A stretch of DNA of 35,402 bases, taken from assembly GCA_002404155.1 (NCBI GenBank), contig DHJC01000054.1, positions 1 to 35,402 of the forward strand, written 5' to 3'. This document shows, piece by piece, positions 1 to 8,364 of this stretch (the first letter of the stretch is position 1; every line of letters begins with the position of its first letter). Both the position numbers and the translations under genes were made by a program. The notes under the pieces were generated by a model. That model saw only the letters and a program-made list of their open reading frames with translations, searched no databases and was not told the DNA's origin. This DNA comes from Chloroflexi bacterium UBA4730. Lineage in GTDB: Bacteria > Chloroflexota > Limnocylindria > P2-11E.

Positions 1-141
1 GTCGACGATCTCGCGGCACAGGGTGATGCACTCGTCGCAGATGTAGACGGCCTGGCCGGCGATGAGCTTGCGGACCTGGTCCTGGGACTTCCCGCAGAAG
101 GAGCAGCGGTAGGGCTTGCCTCCTTTGGCGGCGGTCGTCAC
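1..141 (-). CDS. clpX: ClpX, ATP-dependent Clp protease ATPase subunit (N-terminal fragment)
   Basis: Only the first 47 codons are in the window and the rest lies beyond position 1. The translation carries the ClpX N-terminal zinc-binding domain, with paired cysteines in YRCSFCGKSQ and YICDECITLC. In the known family this domain dimerises and recruits substrates and adaptors, while the missing AAA+ ring unfolds proteins and feeds them to ClpP. The start is a GTG at 141-139. It follows the clpP stop codon with no gap, so clpP and clpX are very probably one transcript with coupled translation. Identity is firm because of the zinc motif and the clpP neighbour. Confidence 0.93.
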   Translation of the reverse strand, partial: MTTAAKGGKPYRCSFCGKSQDQVRKLIAGQAVYICDECITLCREIVD

Positions 142-804
<663 letters not shown>

Positions 805-871
805 CGCTGTGGCCCTCCTCGACATGGCTACGTCCGAGTGTACCAACGGATATCGGCGGGACCGGGTGGCG

Positions 872-886
872 AGACGGTAGCCGTCT
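872..886. promoter_or_regulatory. Short inverted repeat in the clpP / membrane-protein divergent promoter region
   Basis: AGACGG-TAG-CCGTCT is a perfect 6-bp stem with a 3-base centre. It lies between the divergent clpP and the gene at 900, immediately upstream of a TAGCAT box (886-891). It could be an operator or a chance palindrome. No known regulator site is recognised. Confidence 0.25.
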
Positions 887-891
887 AGCAT
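886..891 (+). promoter_or_regulatory. Candidate -10 box with near-leaderless start
   Basis: TAGCAT fits the TANNNT pattern and ends eight bases before the ATG at 900. There is no Shine-Dalgarno sequence in between. A transcript starting from such a box would have almost no 5' leader. The same TAGCATTCC string precedes the histidine kinase start near 6445. The call is inferred from position only. Confidence 0.35.
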
Positions 892-899
892 TCCTGACG

Positions 900-1403
900 A
901 TGCGGCTCCGCTCGTTCTTCGTGGGCGTCCCAGTGATCTACGCGGTGACCGTGTACCTCGCCTTGGCCGGCGCGCAGTCGCGCGGCGAAGGCGCCGAGGT
1001 CCTCGTCCTGGTCGTCGCCCTCAGCGTCGCCGGGGGGCTCGCGGCGTGGCGCTTCGCCGCCCGTCTCGAGGCTGCGCGAGCGCAGGCGGAGCGCGGCCGG
1101 GAGGAGCTGGCGTCAGTCGGCCGGCTCTCGGCCGGCCTCTCTGGTCCGCTCTCCCCCGGCGAGGTCGCGACGGCGTTCCTCGACGGCATCAAGGGCCCTC
1201 TGCCGGTGTCGGCCGTCGCGACGCTCATGCAGTACGAGGAGACGGCGGAGACGATCCGGAACCTCGCGCAGTACGGCGCCGGGGCGCTCCCGCGCGAGGA
1301 CATCACCCATCCGCTCGTCATGACCTCACCCCAGAACGCGGGCGCCGTGGTCATACGCGACCTCGCCACGCAGATCGCCCTCGCCGCGCCGGTGAAGCGC
1401 TGA
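900..1403 (+). CDS. Membrane-anchored protein with truncated GAF-like region
   Basis: A 167-residue protein of uncertain role. Residues about 5-25 and 33-52 are two hydrophobic membrane segments. A charged Ala/Arg/Glu-rich helix (about 55-75) links them to a region resembling the first half of a GAF domain, around GEVATAFLDGIKG, then a strand VSAVATLMQYEET and IRNLAQYGAG. The second half of a normal GAF fold is missing: the chain ends after about 40 more residues, at LAAPVKR. No kinase or output domain follows. The stop codon overlaps the ATG of the MBL-receiver gene by one base, so the two are translationally coupled. It is plausibly a membrane sensor or a remnant of a larger sensor kinase. 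I do not recognise a named family. Confidence 0.6.
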   Translation: MRLRSFFVGVPVIYAVTVYLALAGAQSRGEGAEVLVLVVALSVAGGLAAWRFAARLEAARAQAERGREELASVGRLSAGLSGPLSPGEVATAFLDGIKGPLPVSAVATLMQYEETAETIRNLAQYGAGALPREDITHPLVMTSPQNAGAVVIRDLATQIALAAPVKR

Positions 1404-2722
1404 TGCGGATCCGCTTCTGGGGCGTGCGCGGGTCCATCGCCGCGCCTGGTCCAGAGACCGCCCGCTACGGAGGGAACACGCCGTGCGTCGAAGCGCGGGC
1501 GGACGACGGGACGCTCCTCATCTTCGACTGCGGCACCGGCGCGCGGAAGCTCGGCATCGCGCTGGCCCGCGGAGGTCCGGTGCGCGCGCACCTCTTCATC
1601 AGCCACACCCACGTCGACCATATCCAGGGCCTGCCCTTCTTCCTGCCCGCGTTCGTCCCCGGCTCCCACCTGACGGTGTACGGCCCGGCGGGCATCGACC
1701 GGTCGTTCCCGTCGGCGCTCGGCGGGCAGATGGATTACGCGTATTTCCCGGTGCCGATGGACCAGCTGCCTGCGCAGGTCGAGATCGTCGAGCTCGGCGA
1801 AGGCGAGTTCGGCATCGGGTCGCTGCGCATCCGCACGCAATTCATGAATCACACCGCGCCGACCCTTGGCTACCGGGTGACCACGGGCGGCGGCACGCTC
1901 GTCTACGCGACCGACCACGAGGCCCACGAGGGCGCGACGTGGCGACCCGGACATGCCAACGAGACCTTCGATGAGGCCGATCTGCTCCACGCCGGCGACC
2001 AGCGCCACGCCGCGTTCCTGCGCGACGCAGACATCGTCATCCACGACTCGCAGTACCACGCGGGCGACTACCCGGCGAAGGCCGGCTGGGGTCATAGCAC
2101 CATCGAGTACGCCGTCGACATGGCCCGAGTCGCGAACGCGAAGCGGCTCGTGCTGTTCCACCACGACCCGAACCGCGACGACGCGGGCGTGGACGCGCTC
2201 GCGCGCGCCGCGCGCGCCCAGGCCGGCGATATGGACGTGATCGCCGCGGCCGAGGGCGACGAGATCGTCCTTTGGGAGCGCGCGTCCGACGACGCGACCG
2301 AGGCCGAGGGTCCGCACGCGCCGAGGATCCAGACCCGGGCACGGATCCTCGTCGCCGACGACGATCCCGCGATCCTCCAGGTCCTCGACACGGTACTCAG
2401 CGGCGACGGGTACCAGGTGATCACGGCCGTCGATGGGGTCATGGCCGTCGAGCTCGCGCGGAGCGACGGATTCGACCTCATCCTCCTGGACGTCCAGATG
2501 CCGCGGCTTGATGGGCTCGCCGCCGCGCGGCAGCTGCGCAAGGAGGCACGGCTGCATGACGTGCCGATCGTCATGCTCACGGCCCGCACCAGCGACCGCG
2601 ACATCGAGGCGGCCTTCGCTGAAGGCGTGACCGACTACATCACGAAGCCATTTGCCGTCGCGCAGATGCGCGCGCGGGTGCGGTCGTGGCTCTCGCGATC
2701 CGCCGAGGTGCACGAGCGTTGA
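1403..2722 (+). CDS. Metallo-beta-lactamase-fold hydrolase fused to a response-regulator receiver domain
   Basis: This is a 439-residue two-domain protein. Residues 1-290 are an MBL-fold hydrolase of the type beginning MRIRFWGVRGS. It has the metal motif SHTHVDH (His68, His70, Asp72, His73), a further His150 in FMNHT, Asp171 in YATDHE and His253/254 in LFHHDP. A linker (about 291-312) leads to a complete receiver domain (313-432) with acidic pocket VADDD, phospho-acceptor Asp363 in LILLDVQMP, Thr in VMLTART and Lys in ITKPF. The family suggests a phosphodiesterase- or nuclease-like activity gated by phosphorylation, but the substrate is unknown. It is coupled to the membrane GAF-like gene upstream. 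A paralogous MBL without the receiver lies at 12074-12895. Confidence 0.85.
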   Translation: MRIRFWGVRGSIAAPGPETARYGGNTPCVEARADDGTLLIFDCGTGARKLGIALARGGPVRAHLFISHTHVDHIQGLPFFLPAFVPGSHLTVYGPAGIDRSFPSALGGQMDYAYFPVPMDQLPAQVEIVELGEGEFGIGSLRIRTQFMNHTAPTLGYRVTTGGGTLVYATDHEAHEGATWRPGHANETFDEADLLHAGDQRHAAFLRDADIVIHDSQYHAGDYPAKAGWGHSTIEYAVDMARVANAKRLVLFHHDPNRDDAGVDALARAARAQAGDMDVIAAAEGDEIVLWERASDDATEAEGPHAPRIQTRARILVADDDPAILQVLDTVLSGDGYQVITAVDGVMAVELARSDGFDLILLDVQMPRLDGLAAARQLRKEARLHDVPIVMLTARTSDRDIEAAFAEGVTDYITKPFAVAQMRARVRSWLSRSAEVHER

Positions 2723-2765
2723 ACGAGCGAAGAGCGCGGGCGTTGCGCGGCGGGGAGTTGGATCG

Positions 2766-3790
2766 CTGAACCAGCAGTGGACCGACCTGCAGCGCTACGT
2801 CATCGAGGAACATTTCGAGGAACATTTCGAGGACTACACCGAAGGTCGCATCTCGCGGCGCGAGCTCCTGAAGCGGGTCGGGTACATCGCCGGCGGCGCG
2901 GCGGCGTCGCTCGCGGCCCTCACCGCGCTCGGCTGCAACCCCGATCAGCCGCGCCCACTCGGGAGCGGCACCGCGGCGACGAGCGTGCCGACACCCAAGC
3001 CCCCATCGCCACAGCCGAACGTCGCGTACGCGACGCCGCCCTCGACGGCGACGACCGACCCGACGACCGTGAAGCCGGGTGACCCGCGCCTCCGGCAGGC
3101 CGACGCGGTGACCATCCCATCCGGTGACGGTACGGCGACGCTCATCGGATACGAGGCGTATCCGGCCCTGCCGACGGGCCACGGCGTGCTCGTGATGCAC
3201 GAGAACACCGGGCTCACCGATCACTCCGGGACGTCATCCGGCGTGTCGCGACCGCGGGCTACATGGGCTTCGGGATCGACCTGCTGTCGCGCCAGGGCGG
3301 CGCGGACACGCTGGGCGGCGGGGACCGGCGCACTCGCGAACACCACTGTCGAGCAGATGAACGCGGACCTGATCACGGCGATCGCGTACGTCCAGGCAAG
3401 GGCGGTGACGGGTATGCGCCGGTGAAGGTCGGAGCCGTGGGGTTCTGCTTCGGCGGCGGCACGACCTGGAACCTCGTGAACGCCGGCGCGCCGCTGGCCG
3501 CGGCGGTCCCGTTCTACGGACCGCTGCCCTCGAACGCGGCGGGACTCGCGACGACCAAGACGGCCGTGCTCGCCATCTACGCCGAGCAGGACACCCGGAT
3601 CGCCGCGAGCTGGCCGGACGCGGAGGCGCAGCTCAAGAAAAGCGGGGCGCCGTACGCGGAGAAGGTCGAGCCGGGCGTCGGGCACGCGTTCCACAACGAC
3701 ACGAATGGGCCGACCCGCTACGGACCGGCGCAGGCCCAGGACGCCTGGGTCGCGACGATCGAATGGTTCCGGAAGTACCTGGGGAGCTGA
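2766..3790 (+). pseudogene. Tat-exported lipoprotein dienelactone hydrolase, frameshifted
   Basis: This alpha/beta hydrolase of the dienelactone hydrolase family would act outside the membrane. The N-terminus has a twin-arginine motif (ISRRELLKR), a hydrophobic stretch and a lipobox (LTALGC), followed by a Pro/Thr linker. The catalytic set is present: Cys in GFCFGGG, Asp in YAEQDTRI and His in VGHAFHND. The frame is broken three times: a lost base near 3225, a gained base in the G-run near 3320, and a lost base near 3396. Each shift continues recognisable sequence, so the ancestral protein can be read across all three. The breaks may be real decay or read errors. No ATG, GTG or TTG precedes the signal sequence until 2652, inside the upstream gene. 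A CTG at 2766 with a GGGGAG site nine bases before it is the best start. Confidence 0.75.
2805..2828 (+). repeat. Perfect 12-bp tandem duplication inside the hydrolase gene
   Basis: The unit GAGGAACATTTC occurs twice in a row, in frame, and gives EEHFEEHF just before the Tat motif. The unit is unusually AT-rich for this window. It looks like a recent slippage duplication that does not disturb the frame. Confidence 0.8.
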
Positions 3791-4129
3791 GCTGGCGAAC
3801 TCCTCCGAGAGGTCCGTCACCGCCCGACCCCGGAGCCAGTGGGCTGGGCTGCGGCCACCGCGTCTGGTGTGCACGTCCGAACAGGCCCGTACGTACATAT
3901 GTCGGCCCGGGAATCGGCGGTTTCACTGAGCAGGTGCGATGATTCGCCGTTCCCGTAGAGGAACGCCTACGGGAACGCCTCCGGGAACACCGCCGACGGA
4001 CCCGGGTGGCGTGGCGCTCGCCTGGCGGGTGCCGGGCCGACCCGACCGAAGCGGCGAGCCCACCGCGACGCCGGGCCACGCAGCACCCTCGTCGGGGCCT
4101 CGATTTGGACGGACCGCTAGGAAGTACAG
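3791..4129. other. Convergent intergenic region without a convincing gene
   Basis: This gap lies between the ends of the plus-strand hydrolase gene and the minus-strand response regulator gene. It contains one clear inverted repeat (3948-3977), a TACGTACATATGT stretch near 3891, and nothing that reads as a protein on either strand. No T-run follows any hairpin, so I do not call a classical terminator. Confidence 0.5.
3948..3977. repeat. 11-bp perfect inverted repeat (hairpin)
   Basis: CGTTCCCGTAG at 3948-3958 is mirrored by CTACGGGAACG at 3967-3977, around an 8-base loop. A partial third copy (CCGGGAAC) follows directly. It sits between two converging genes and may help end transcription from either side. 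The lack of a U-tract argues against an ordinary intrinsic terminator. Confidence 0.55.
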
Positions 4130-4597
4130 TTAGTTCTGTCGGTTGTCCCGCTGGCGGTGGCGCTCGATGGTCTGGAGCAGCTCGTTCACGTCGAACGGCT
4201 TGGCGATGTAGCCGTTCGCGCCGATCTCCTCGGCCCAGCGGCTCGCGCTCTCCGCGGCGGTCATGACGACGATCGGGTAGGTCAGCTGGCGCGCGCGTAG
4301 CTGCTCCGCGAACCCCCACCCGTCGAGGACCGGCATGCGCATGTCCAAGAGGATGATCGACGGCACCAGCTCATCGAGCGTCTCGAGCGCTTCCGCGCCA
4401 TTCGAGGCCGTACGCACGATGAGGCCTTCGCTTTCGAGGAAATCGCGGAGCATCGCGAGAATCTCGGGATCGTCGTCGACGACGAGGATGGGGGCGCGAG
4501 CGGCGGCGGATCCGTCGGCCTGGGGCCGGGCGCGGGCGTCGCCCTGCGGCGGGCCAGGCAGGTCGGGTGAGAGGGCGATACGTTCGAGCGCCGGCAT
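4130..4597 (-). CDS. Single-domain response regulator (receiver only)
   Basis: A 155-residue CheY-like protein with a disordered, Ala/Pro-rich N-terminal tail (about 1-35) and one receiver domain (36-150). The acidic pocket is LVVDDDPE, the phospho-acceptor is Asp85 in IILLDMRMP, the switch Thr is in VVMTAAE and the conserved Lys is in IAKPFD. There is no DNA-binding or enzymatic output domain, so it presumably relays phosphate or acts by protein contact. Its ATG overlaps the TGA of the histidine kinase gene by one base. That coupling makes the kinase its probable phosphodonor. Confidence 0.9.
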   Translation of the reverse strand: MPALERIALSPDLPGPPQGDARARPQADGSAAARAPILVVDDDPEILAMLRDFLESEGLIVRTASNGAEALETLDELVPSIILLDMRMPVLDGWGFAEQLRARQLTYPIVVMTAAESASRWAEEIGANGYIAKPFDVNELLQTIERHRQRDNRQN

Positions 4598-6435
4598 CAA
4601 TTCGGCTTTCCTTCTCCGGCACCAGGCAGCGCGACGTGGAACGTGCTGCCCTGGCCCACCGTGCTTTCCACCCAGATACGTCCGCCGTGCTCTTGCGCGA
4701 TTCCGAGGCAAATGTACAGACCCAGCCCGATGCCTGCGTAGCGCCGCGCGTCGACGTTGGCCGCGCGGTGGAACCGTTCGAAGACGTGCGGCAGGTCCGT
4801 GGCCGGGATGCCGATCCCATGATCGCGCACGGTGACGTGGATCTCGCCGTCGTCACGCCAGGCCCGCACTTCAACTGCACTGTCCTCGCCGCTGTACTTC
4901 AGTCCGTTCTCAACGAGGTTGTCCACGAGCTGCTCGATGCGCCGGCGGTCGACGCTGCCGGTCAGGCGCTCGCGCGCGTCGACGACGATGCGCTCCTTCC
5001 CGGGGCGGTTGCGCTCGGCCACCAGCTTGACCACCGCCGCGACGTCGGCCGGCTCGCGACGCACCTCGAGCTTCCCCTCCTCAACACGCGACGCGTCCAG
5101 CAGGTCCTCGACGAGCGCGGACAGCCGGCGCGCTTCGCGCGCGATCCGCCCGATCGCCGGCTGATGCTGCGCGAGGGCCGGGTCACGCGCGAACCGGAGC
5201 TCCAGGATCTGGGCCTGGCCGAGGAGCGTGGTGAGCGGCGTTTTGAGGTCGTGGGCCGCCGCGGATACAAAGTCCTCCTTCAACTTCGCCGCCTCCTCGA
5301 GGGCCTGGACCCTCGCGGCTTCGTCGATGAGCGCACGGCTCTCGAGGATGACGGCGGCCTGGTCGGCGAGGAGCTGCGCGAGGGCGAGATCGTCACCCGA
5401 GAACACCGGCTGGTGCGCCGCAAACAATTCGAGAACGCCGATCCGGCGCTGTCCCGCGGTGATCGGGGCGACGAGGACCGGGCCGACCTGCGCGGCGCGA
5501 TACGCGGTCGCGTGCTCGGGGTGGGCCAAGGCGGCGTCGGGGAAGAACTCGGCGTGCTGCGAGGCGAAGACGCGCGAAGCCAGGAACCGGCTGTGCTCCG
5601 GCACCTCGGGCGGCAGCGCGCCGTGGCCGTTGTCGAAGCAGAGCGACCCGGTGTTCGCGTCGTAGAGGCCGATGGCCGCGCGCGCGCCGAACGAGTCGCC
5701 GGCCCCGCGCTCGAGCTCGCGCAGGATCGCGTCCGTGCTCGGAAGGCGCGGGAGCGTGCTCGCGCGCTCGAGGAAGGCGCGCAGCTCGGGCTCCTGCCAG
5801 TAGCGCCGGAGCCGGGCTGGCGGAGCGAAGCCCAGCAGCCAGGAGACCGCGGCGAGGAGGGCGAGCAGCTGGGTGGCCCCGGAGACGAACGCCGCCGCGC
5901 CCGGCGCGACCGTGCTGGCGGCGACGACGAGGATCGCGAGGCCGAGCAGGCCCGTGCCGGCGGCGACCGCCTGCGTGCGGCGCTTCGTCACGCCGGATGA
6001 CCGCCGCGCGAGCCGGACGAACCCGAAGGCGACATACAAAGCGGCGATGCCGAAATATGCAACGAGGAACAGCGCCGCGATCGGATCGAGCGGCGTTCCG
6101 CTCGTGATGATGACGATGGCCGCGGCGATCAGCCCGCCCAGCGCGATCGCGCGGACCAGCAGCGGGACGTTCGTGAAGTCCGCAAGCAACGACAGCATGA
6201 GGCACGGCAACGCCATGACGAGGATCGACGCGGTGGCGGAGCTCGCGGCGCTCGTTTGGATCCCCAGCAGCTGCAGGGCCGGACCCTCGAGCACCACGAC
6301 GGCGAGCGCGCCGAAGAGGACCGCGGTGTCGAGAGCGATGCGGGTCCGGCGACGGTACGCGGCGACCGCGGTGAGGACGAAGATGGAAACGAACAGCACG
6401 TTGGTGAGGTCCTGGATCAGCTGCAGTGCCGTCAC
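4597..6435 (-). CDS. Sensor histidine kinase with 7TM-like N-terminus and GAF domain
   Basis: This 612-residue membrane sensor kinase has about seven hydrophobic segments in residues 5-205 and a GAF-like region at about 225-370. A HisKA dimerisation helix carries the phospho-acceptor His395 in SAAAHDLKTPLTTL. The HATPase domain has an N-box (NLVENGLKYS), a G1 box (DHGIGIP) and a G2 box (YAGIGLGLYI). The integral membrane part has no extracytoplasmic domain of note, so the signal may be sensed in or at the membrane or by the GAF domain. The start is a GTG at 6435, 12 bases after the tig stop codon on the same strand. A TAGCAT box overlaps that stop codon. It is coupled to the receiver protein downstream, and the pair forms a two-component system. 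Confidence 0.92.
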   Translation of the reverse strand: MTALQLIQDLTNVLFVSIFVLTAVAAYRRRTRIALDTAVLFGALAVVVLEGPALQLLGIQTSAASSATASILVMALPCLMLSLLADFTNVPLLVRAIALGGLIAAAIVIITSGTPLDPIAALFLVAYFGIAALYVAFGFVRLARRSSGVTKRRTQAVAAGTGLLGLAILVVAASTVAPGAAAFVSGATQLLALLAAVSWLLGFAPPARLRRYWQEPELRAFLERASTLPRLPSTDAILRELERGAGDSFGARAAIGLYDANTGSLCFDNGHGALPPEVPEHSRFLASRVFASQHAEFFPDAALAHPEHATAYRAAQVGPVLVAPITAGQRRIGVLELFAAHQPVFSGDDLALAQLLADQAAVILESRALIDEAARVQALEEAAKLKEDFVSAAAHDLKTPLTTLLGQAQILELRFARDPALAQHQPAIGRIAREARRLSALVEDLLDASRVEEGKLEVRREPADVAAVVKLVAERNRPGKERIVVDARERLTGSVDRRRIEQLVDNLVENGLKYSGEDSAVEVRAWRDDGEIHVTVRDHGIGIPATDLPHVFERFHRAANVDARRYAGIGLGLYICLGIAQEHGGRIWVESTVGQGSTFHVALPGAGEGKPN

Positions 6436-6447
6436 TGGCGCGGAATG

Positions 6448-7980
6448 CTACGGGCCCGACTGCTCCTTGAGCAGGGCCCGGATCGCTTCACGCCCCTCGA
6501 GCGTCTTCTCCGGGACCGGCGCCTGCACCGGAGGCACGATGATCGCCTGCTCGCCCGCCGGCTCCTGATGCGGCAGGTCGACGTCCTCGGGACCGCCGGC
6601 GGCGACGATGAGCTCGCGCTCGGCATCGGGCGTGTCGAGGCCGATGAGCTTGTCGACGAGCTTGCGGTTCCGCATCGAACGCGCGAGCGCCCCGAGGACC
6701 GCCGGGTTGCGCAGCGCGTTCGGATCCTGCTGCGCGAGAGGCGTCAGGGCGACCTCCTGCGCGAGCTCGGTCGAGGAGATCGTGACGTTCTCCTGCTTCG
6801 CGACCGCGTCGAGAACGAGCAGTGACTTCGCGCGACGCTCGGCGGTCGCCCGCCAGTCCGCGCGGATCTCGTCCTCGGTCTTGCGGGCCTGCAGCAGGAA
6901 CTGCTCCCAGCTCAGGCCCCGCTCTTTGACCCGGGCTTTGAGGTCCGCGATGAGATGGTCGAGCTCGTCCGCCACGAGGATCTCGGGGACCTCGACGGTC
7001 GAGCTGGCGAGCAAGTGCGCGAGCAGCTTCTCGGCCGCGTCGTCGCGCGCCTCGTGGAACGCGGCGTGGGCGAGCTCGCCGCGCACGGCCTTGTCGAGCT
7101 CGGCGAGAGTGGCGACGCCAACGGTCTTCGCGAAGTCGTCGTCGAGCGGCGGCAGGATCTTCTCCGCGACCTGCGACACCTTCGCCGTGAACGCGCCCGT
7201 CTTGGCGCGCAGGTCCTCATCGGCGTAGTCCTCAGGGAACGCGAGCTCGAATTGCGTCTCATCGCCGGCTTTCGTCCCGACGAGCGCGTCGGCGAGTCCT
7301 GGGATCGCGTAATCGCGGCCGAGCTCGAGGTGCGCGTTCCGACCCATGGGCGGCATCGGCTTGCCGTCGAGCGTGACGTCGAGGTCGATCGTGAGCACGT
7401 CGTTCTTCTCCGCCGCCCGCTCGACCGGCTTCAGCTCGGCGTGATGCTCGCGCATCCCCGCGATCGTCTGCTCGACCTGCTCGTCGGTTATGGGCGTCGG
7501 CTGCACGGTCACGCCCGCCGCACGGTGGTCACCGAGCGTGACGTCCGGACGGACCGTCACGGTGGCGGCGTACTTCAGCGGTTTGCCCGGCTCGAGCTGG
7601 GTCACTTCGACCTCGGGCCGGTCGAGCCACTCGATGCGCTCGAGGTCCGCGATCTCCTTGAAGGTCTCGTCCACGACGTCTGCCGCCGCGTCCTCCCACA
7701 GGTGCTCGGCCCCGTAGGTGCGCTCGTAGAGAGCGCGCGGCGCCTTCCCTGGCCGGAAGCCCGGGATCTTCGCGTGCTGCACGTGCTTCTGGAACGCCCG
7801 CTCGCTTGCGCGCTCGAACCGGTCGGCGTCGACCTCGACGTTCATCAAGACGATGGAGCCGGGCTTGCGCTCGATGGTGTGGGTGAACGAACGCGCGGGC
7901 GCGTCCGTTGAATGGGGCTCGGCCGGGGCCGGCGAAGCCGGGCCCGGCCGCACGATGTTCGGCGGCTGTTCTGTCGTCAT
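6448..7980 (-). CDS. tig: Trigger factor, ribosome-associated chaperone and peptidyl-prolyl isomerase
   Basis: Trigger factor binds the ribosome exit tunnel and folds nascent chains. The product is about 510 residues, longer than the common 430-450 because of an N-terminal tail (about 1-30) and a Pro-rich C-terminal tail after about residue 450. The ribosome-binding signature is present as IPGFRPGKAPRALYERTYG. The FKBP-type domain covers about 180-270, with NDVLTIDLDVTLDG and LELGRDYAIPGLADALVG, and the helical C-terminal domain follows. I chose the ATG at 7980 because a TAAACT box lies 11 bases before it. An ATG at 7989 would add three residues. The gene is upstream of clpP and clpX on the same strand, as in many bacteria, but is separated from them by the signalling block. 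Confidence 0.93.
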   Translation of the reverse strand: MTTEQPPNIVRPGPASPAPAEPHSTDAPARSFTHTIERKPGSIVLMNVEVDADRFERASERAFQKHVQHAKIPGFRPGKAPRALYERTYGAEHLWEDAAADVVDETFKEIADLERIEWLDRPEVEVTQLEPGKPLKYAATVTVRPDVTLGDHRAAGVTVQPTPITDEQVEQTIAGMREHHAELKPVERAAEKNDVLTIDLDVTLDGKPMPPMGRNAHLELGRDYAIPGLADALVGTKAGDETQFELAFPEDYADEDLRAKTGAFTAKVSQVAEKILPPLDDDFAKTVGVATLAELDKAVRGELAHAAFHEARDDAAEKLLAHLLASSTVEVPEILVADELDHLIADLKARVKERGLSWEQFLLQARKTEDEIRADWRATAERRAKSLLVLDAVAKQENVTISSTELAQEVALTPLAQQDPNALRNPAVLGALARSMRNRKLVDKLIGLDTPDAERELIVAAGGPEDVDLPHQEPAGEQAIIVPPVQAPVPEKTLEGREAIRALLKEQSGP

Positions 7981-7991
7981 GGGAGACATCA

Positions 7992-8014
7992 AGTTTACGG
8001 CCCCGCCGTATGCT
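7992..8014. promoter_or_regulatory. Divergent promoter pair for tig and the gene at 8026
   Basis: The gap between tig and the plus-strand gene is at most 45 bases. It holds two TANNNT boxes back to back: TAAACT on the minus strand (7997-7992) and TATGCT on the plus strand (8009-8014). Each ends exactly 11 bases before an ATG, at 7980 and 8026. Neither start has a Shine-Dalgarno sequence. This symmetry suggests short-leader or leaderless transcripts. The -35 regions are not recognisable. Confidence 0.4.
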
Positions 8015-8025
8015 GCGAAGCCCCA

Positions 8026-8364
8026 ATGTACTTTTACGAGATCCACGAAGGCGAGGACGAGCTCGGCACCGCCGTCCTCCTCTCCCACGAGGACCGGTTC
8101 ACGCCCGAGGAGTTCTTCCGCATGGTCAAGAAGGCAAAAGGTCTGGTCAAAGACAGCTTCGAGGAGCCGTCGCTCGCCGAAGCCATCGCGAACGAGCTCG
8201 AGCGCTCCAGCCGCTTCCTGCACGTCACCGACGAGCGTCTGCTCGCATCGGTAAATGTCGGCGAGACCGACCAGGATACGTACCTGGTGGCCACTGACGA
8301 GAGCGTTCGCACGGTCTACCTCGAGACGGACGAACCGAAGCCGAACGGTGACCGGCCCAACTAA
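8026..8364 (+). CDS. Small conserved acidic protein of unknown function
   Basis: A 112-residue soluble protein with no signal sequence or membrane segment. It opens MYFYEIHEGEDE, and the core alternates predicted strands and helices: TAVLLSHED, then FTPEEFFRMVKKAKG, then LAEAIANELER. It ends in a Pro-rich polar tail. I do not recognise a named domain. It begins 45 bases from tig in the opposite direction, and its end overlaps the dehydrogenase start by 17 bases, so it is cotranscribed with that gene. It has no visible catalytic motif. Confidence 0.7.
   Translation: MYFYEIHEGEDELGTAVLLSHEDRFTPEEFFRMVKKAKGLVKDSFEEPSLAEAIANELERSSRFLHVTDERLLASVNVGETDQDTYLVATDESVRTVYLETDEPKPNGDRPN

Noticed and set aside
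938..2713. A 591-codon minus-strand open frame
   Set aside because: It is antisense to the MBL-receiver fusion and the GAF-like gene, is rich in Arg/His/Asp/Val as expected from high-GC third-position bias, and shows no domain motif.
3223..3400. Programmed ribosomal frameshifting in the dienelactone hydrolase
   Set aside because: Three shifts in alternating directions at sites with no slippery heptamer or downstream structure are not compatible with a programmed event.
3948..3977. Inverted repeat as a strong intrinsic terminator
   Set aside because: There is no T-run on either side. It is kept as a repeat only.
4567..6000. A 477-codon plus-strand open frame
   Set aside because: It is antisense to the histidine kinase, with no motif of its own.
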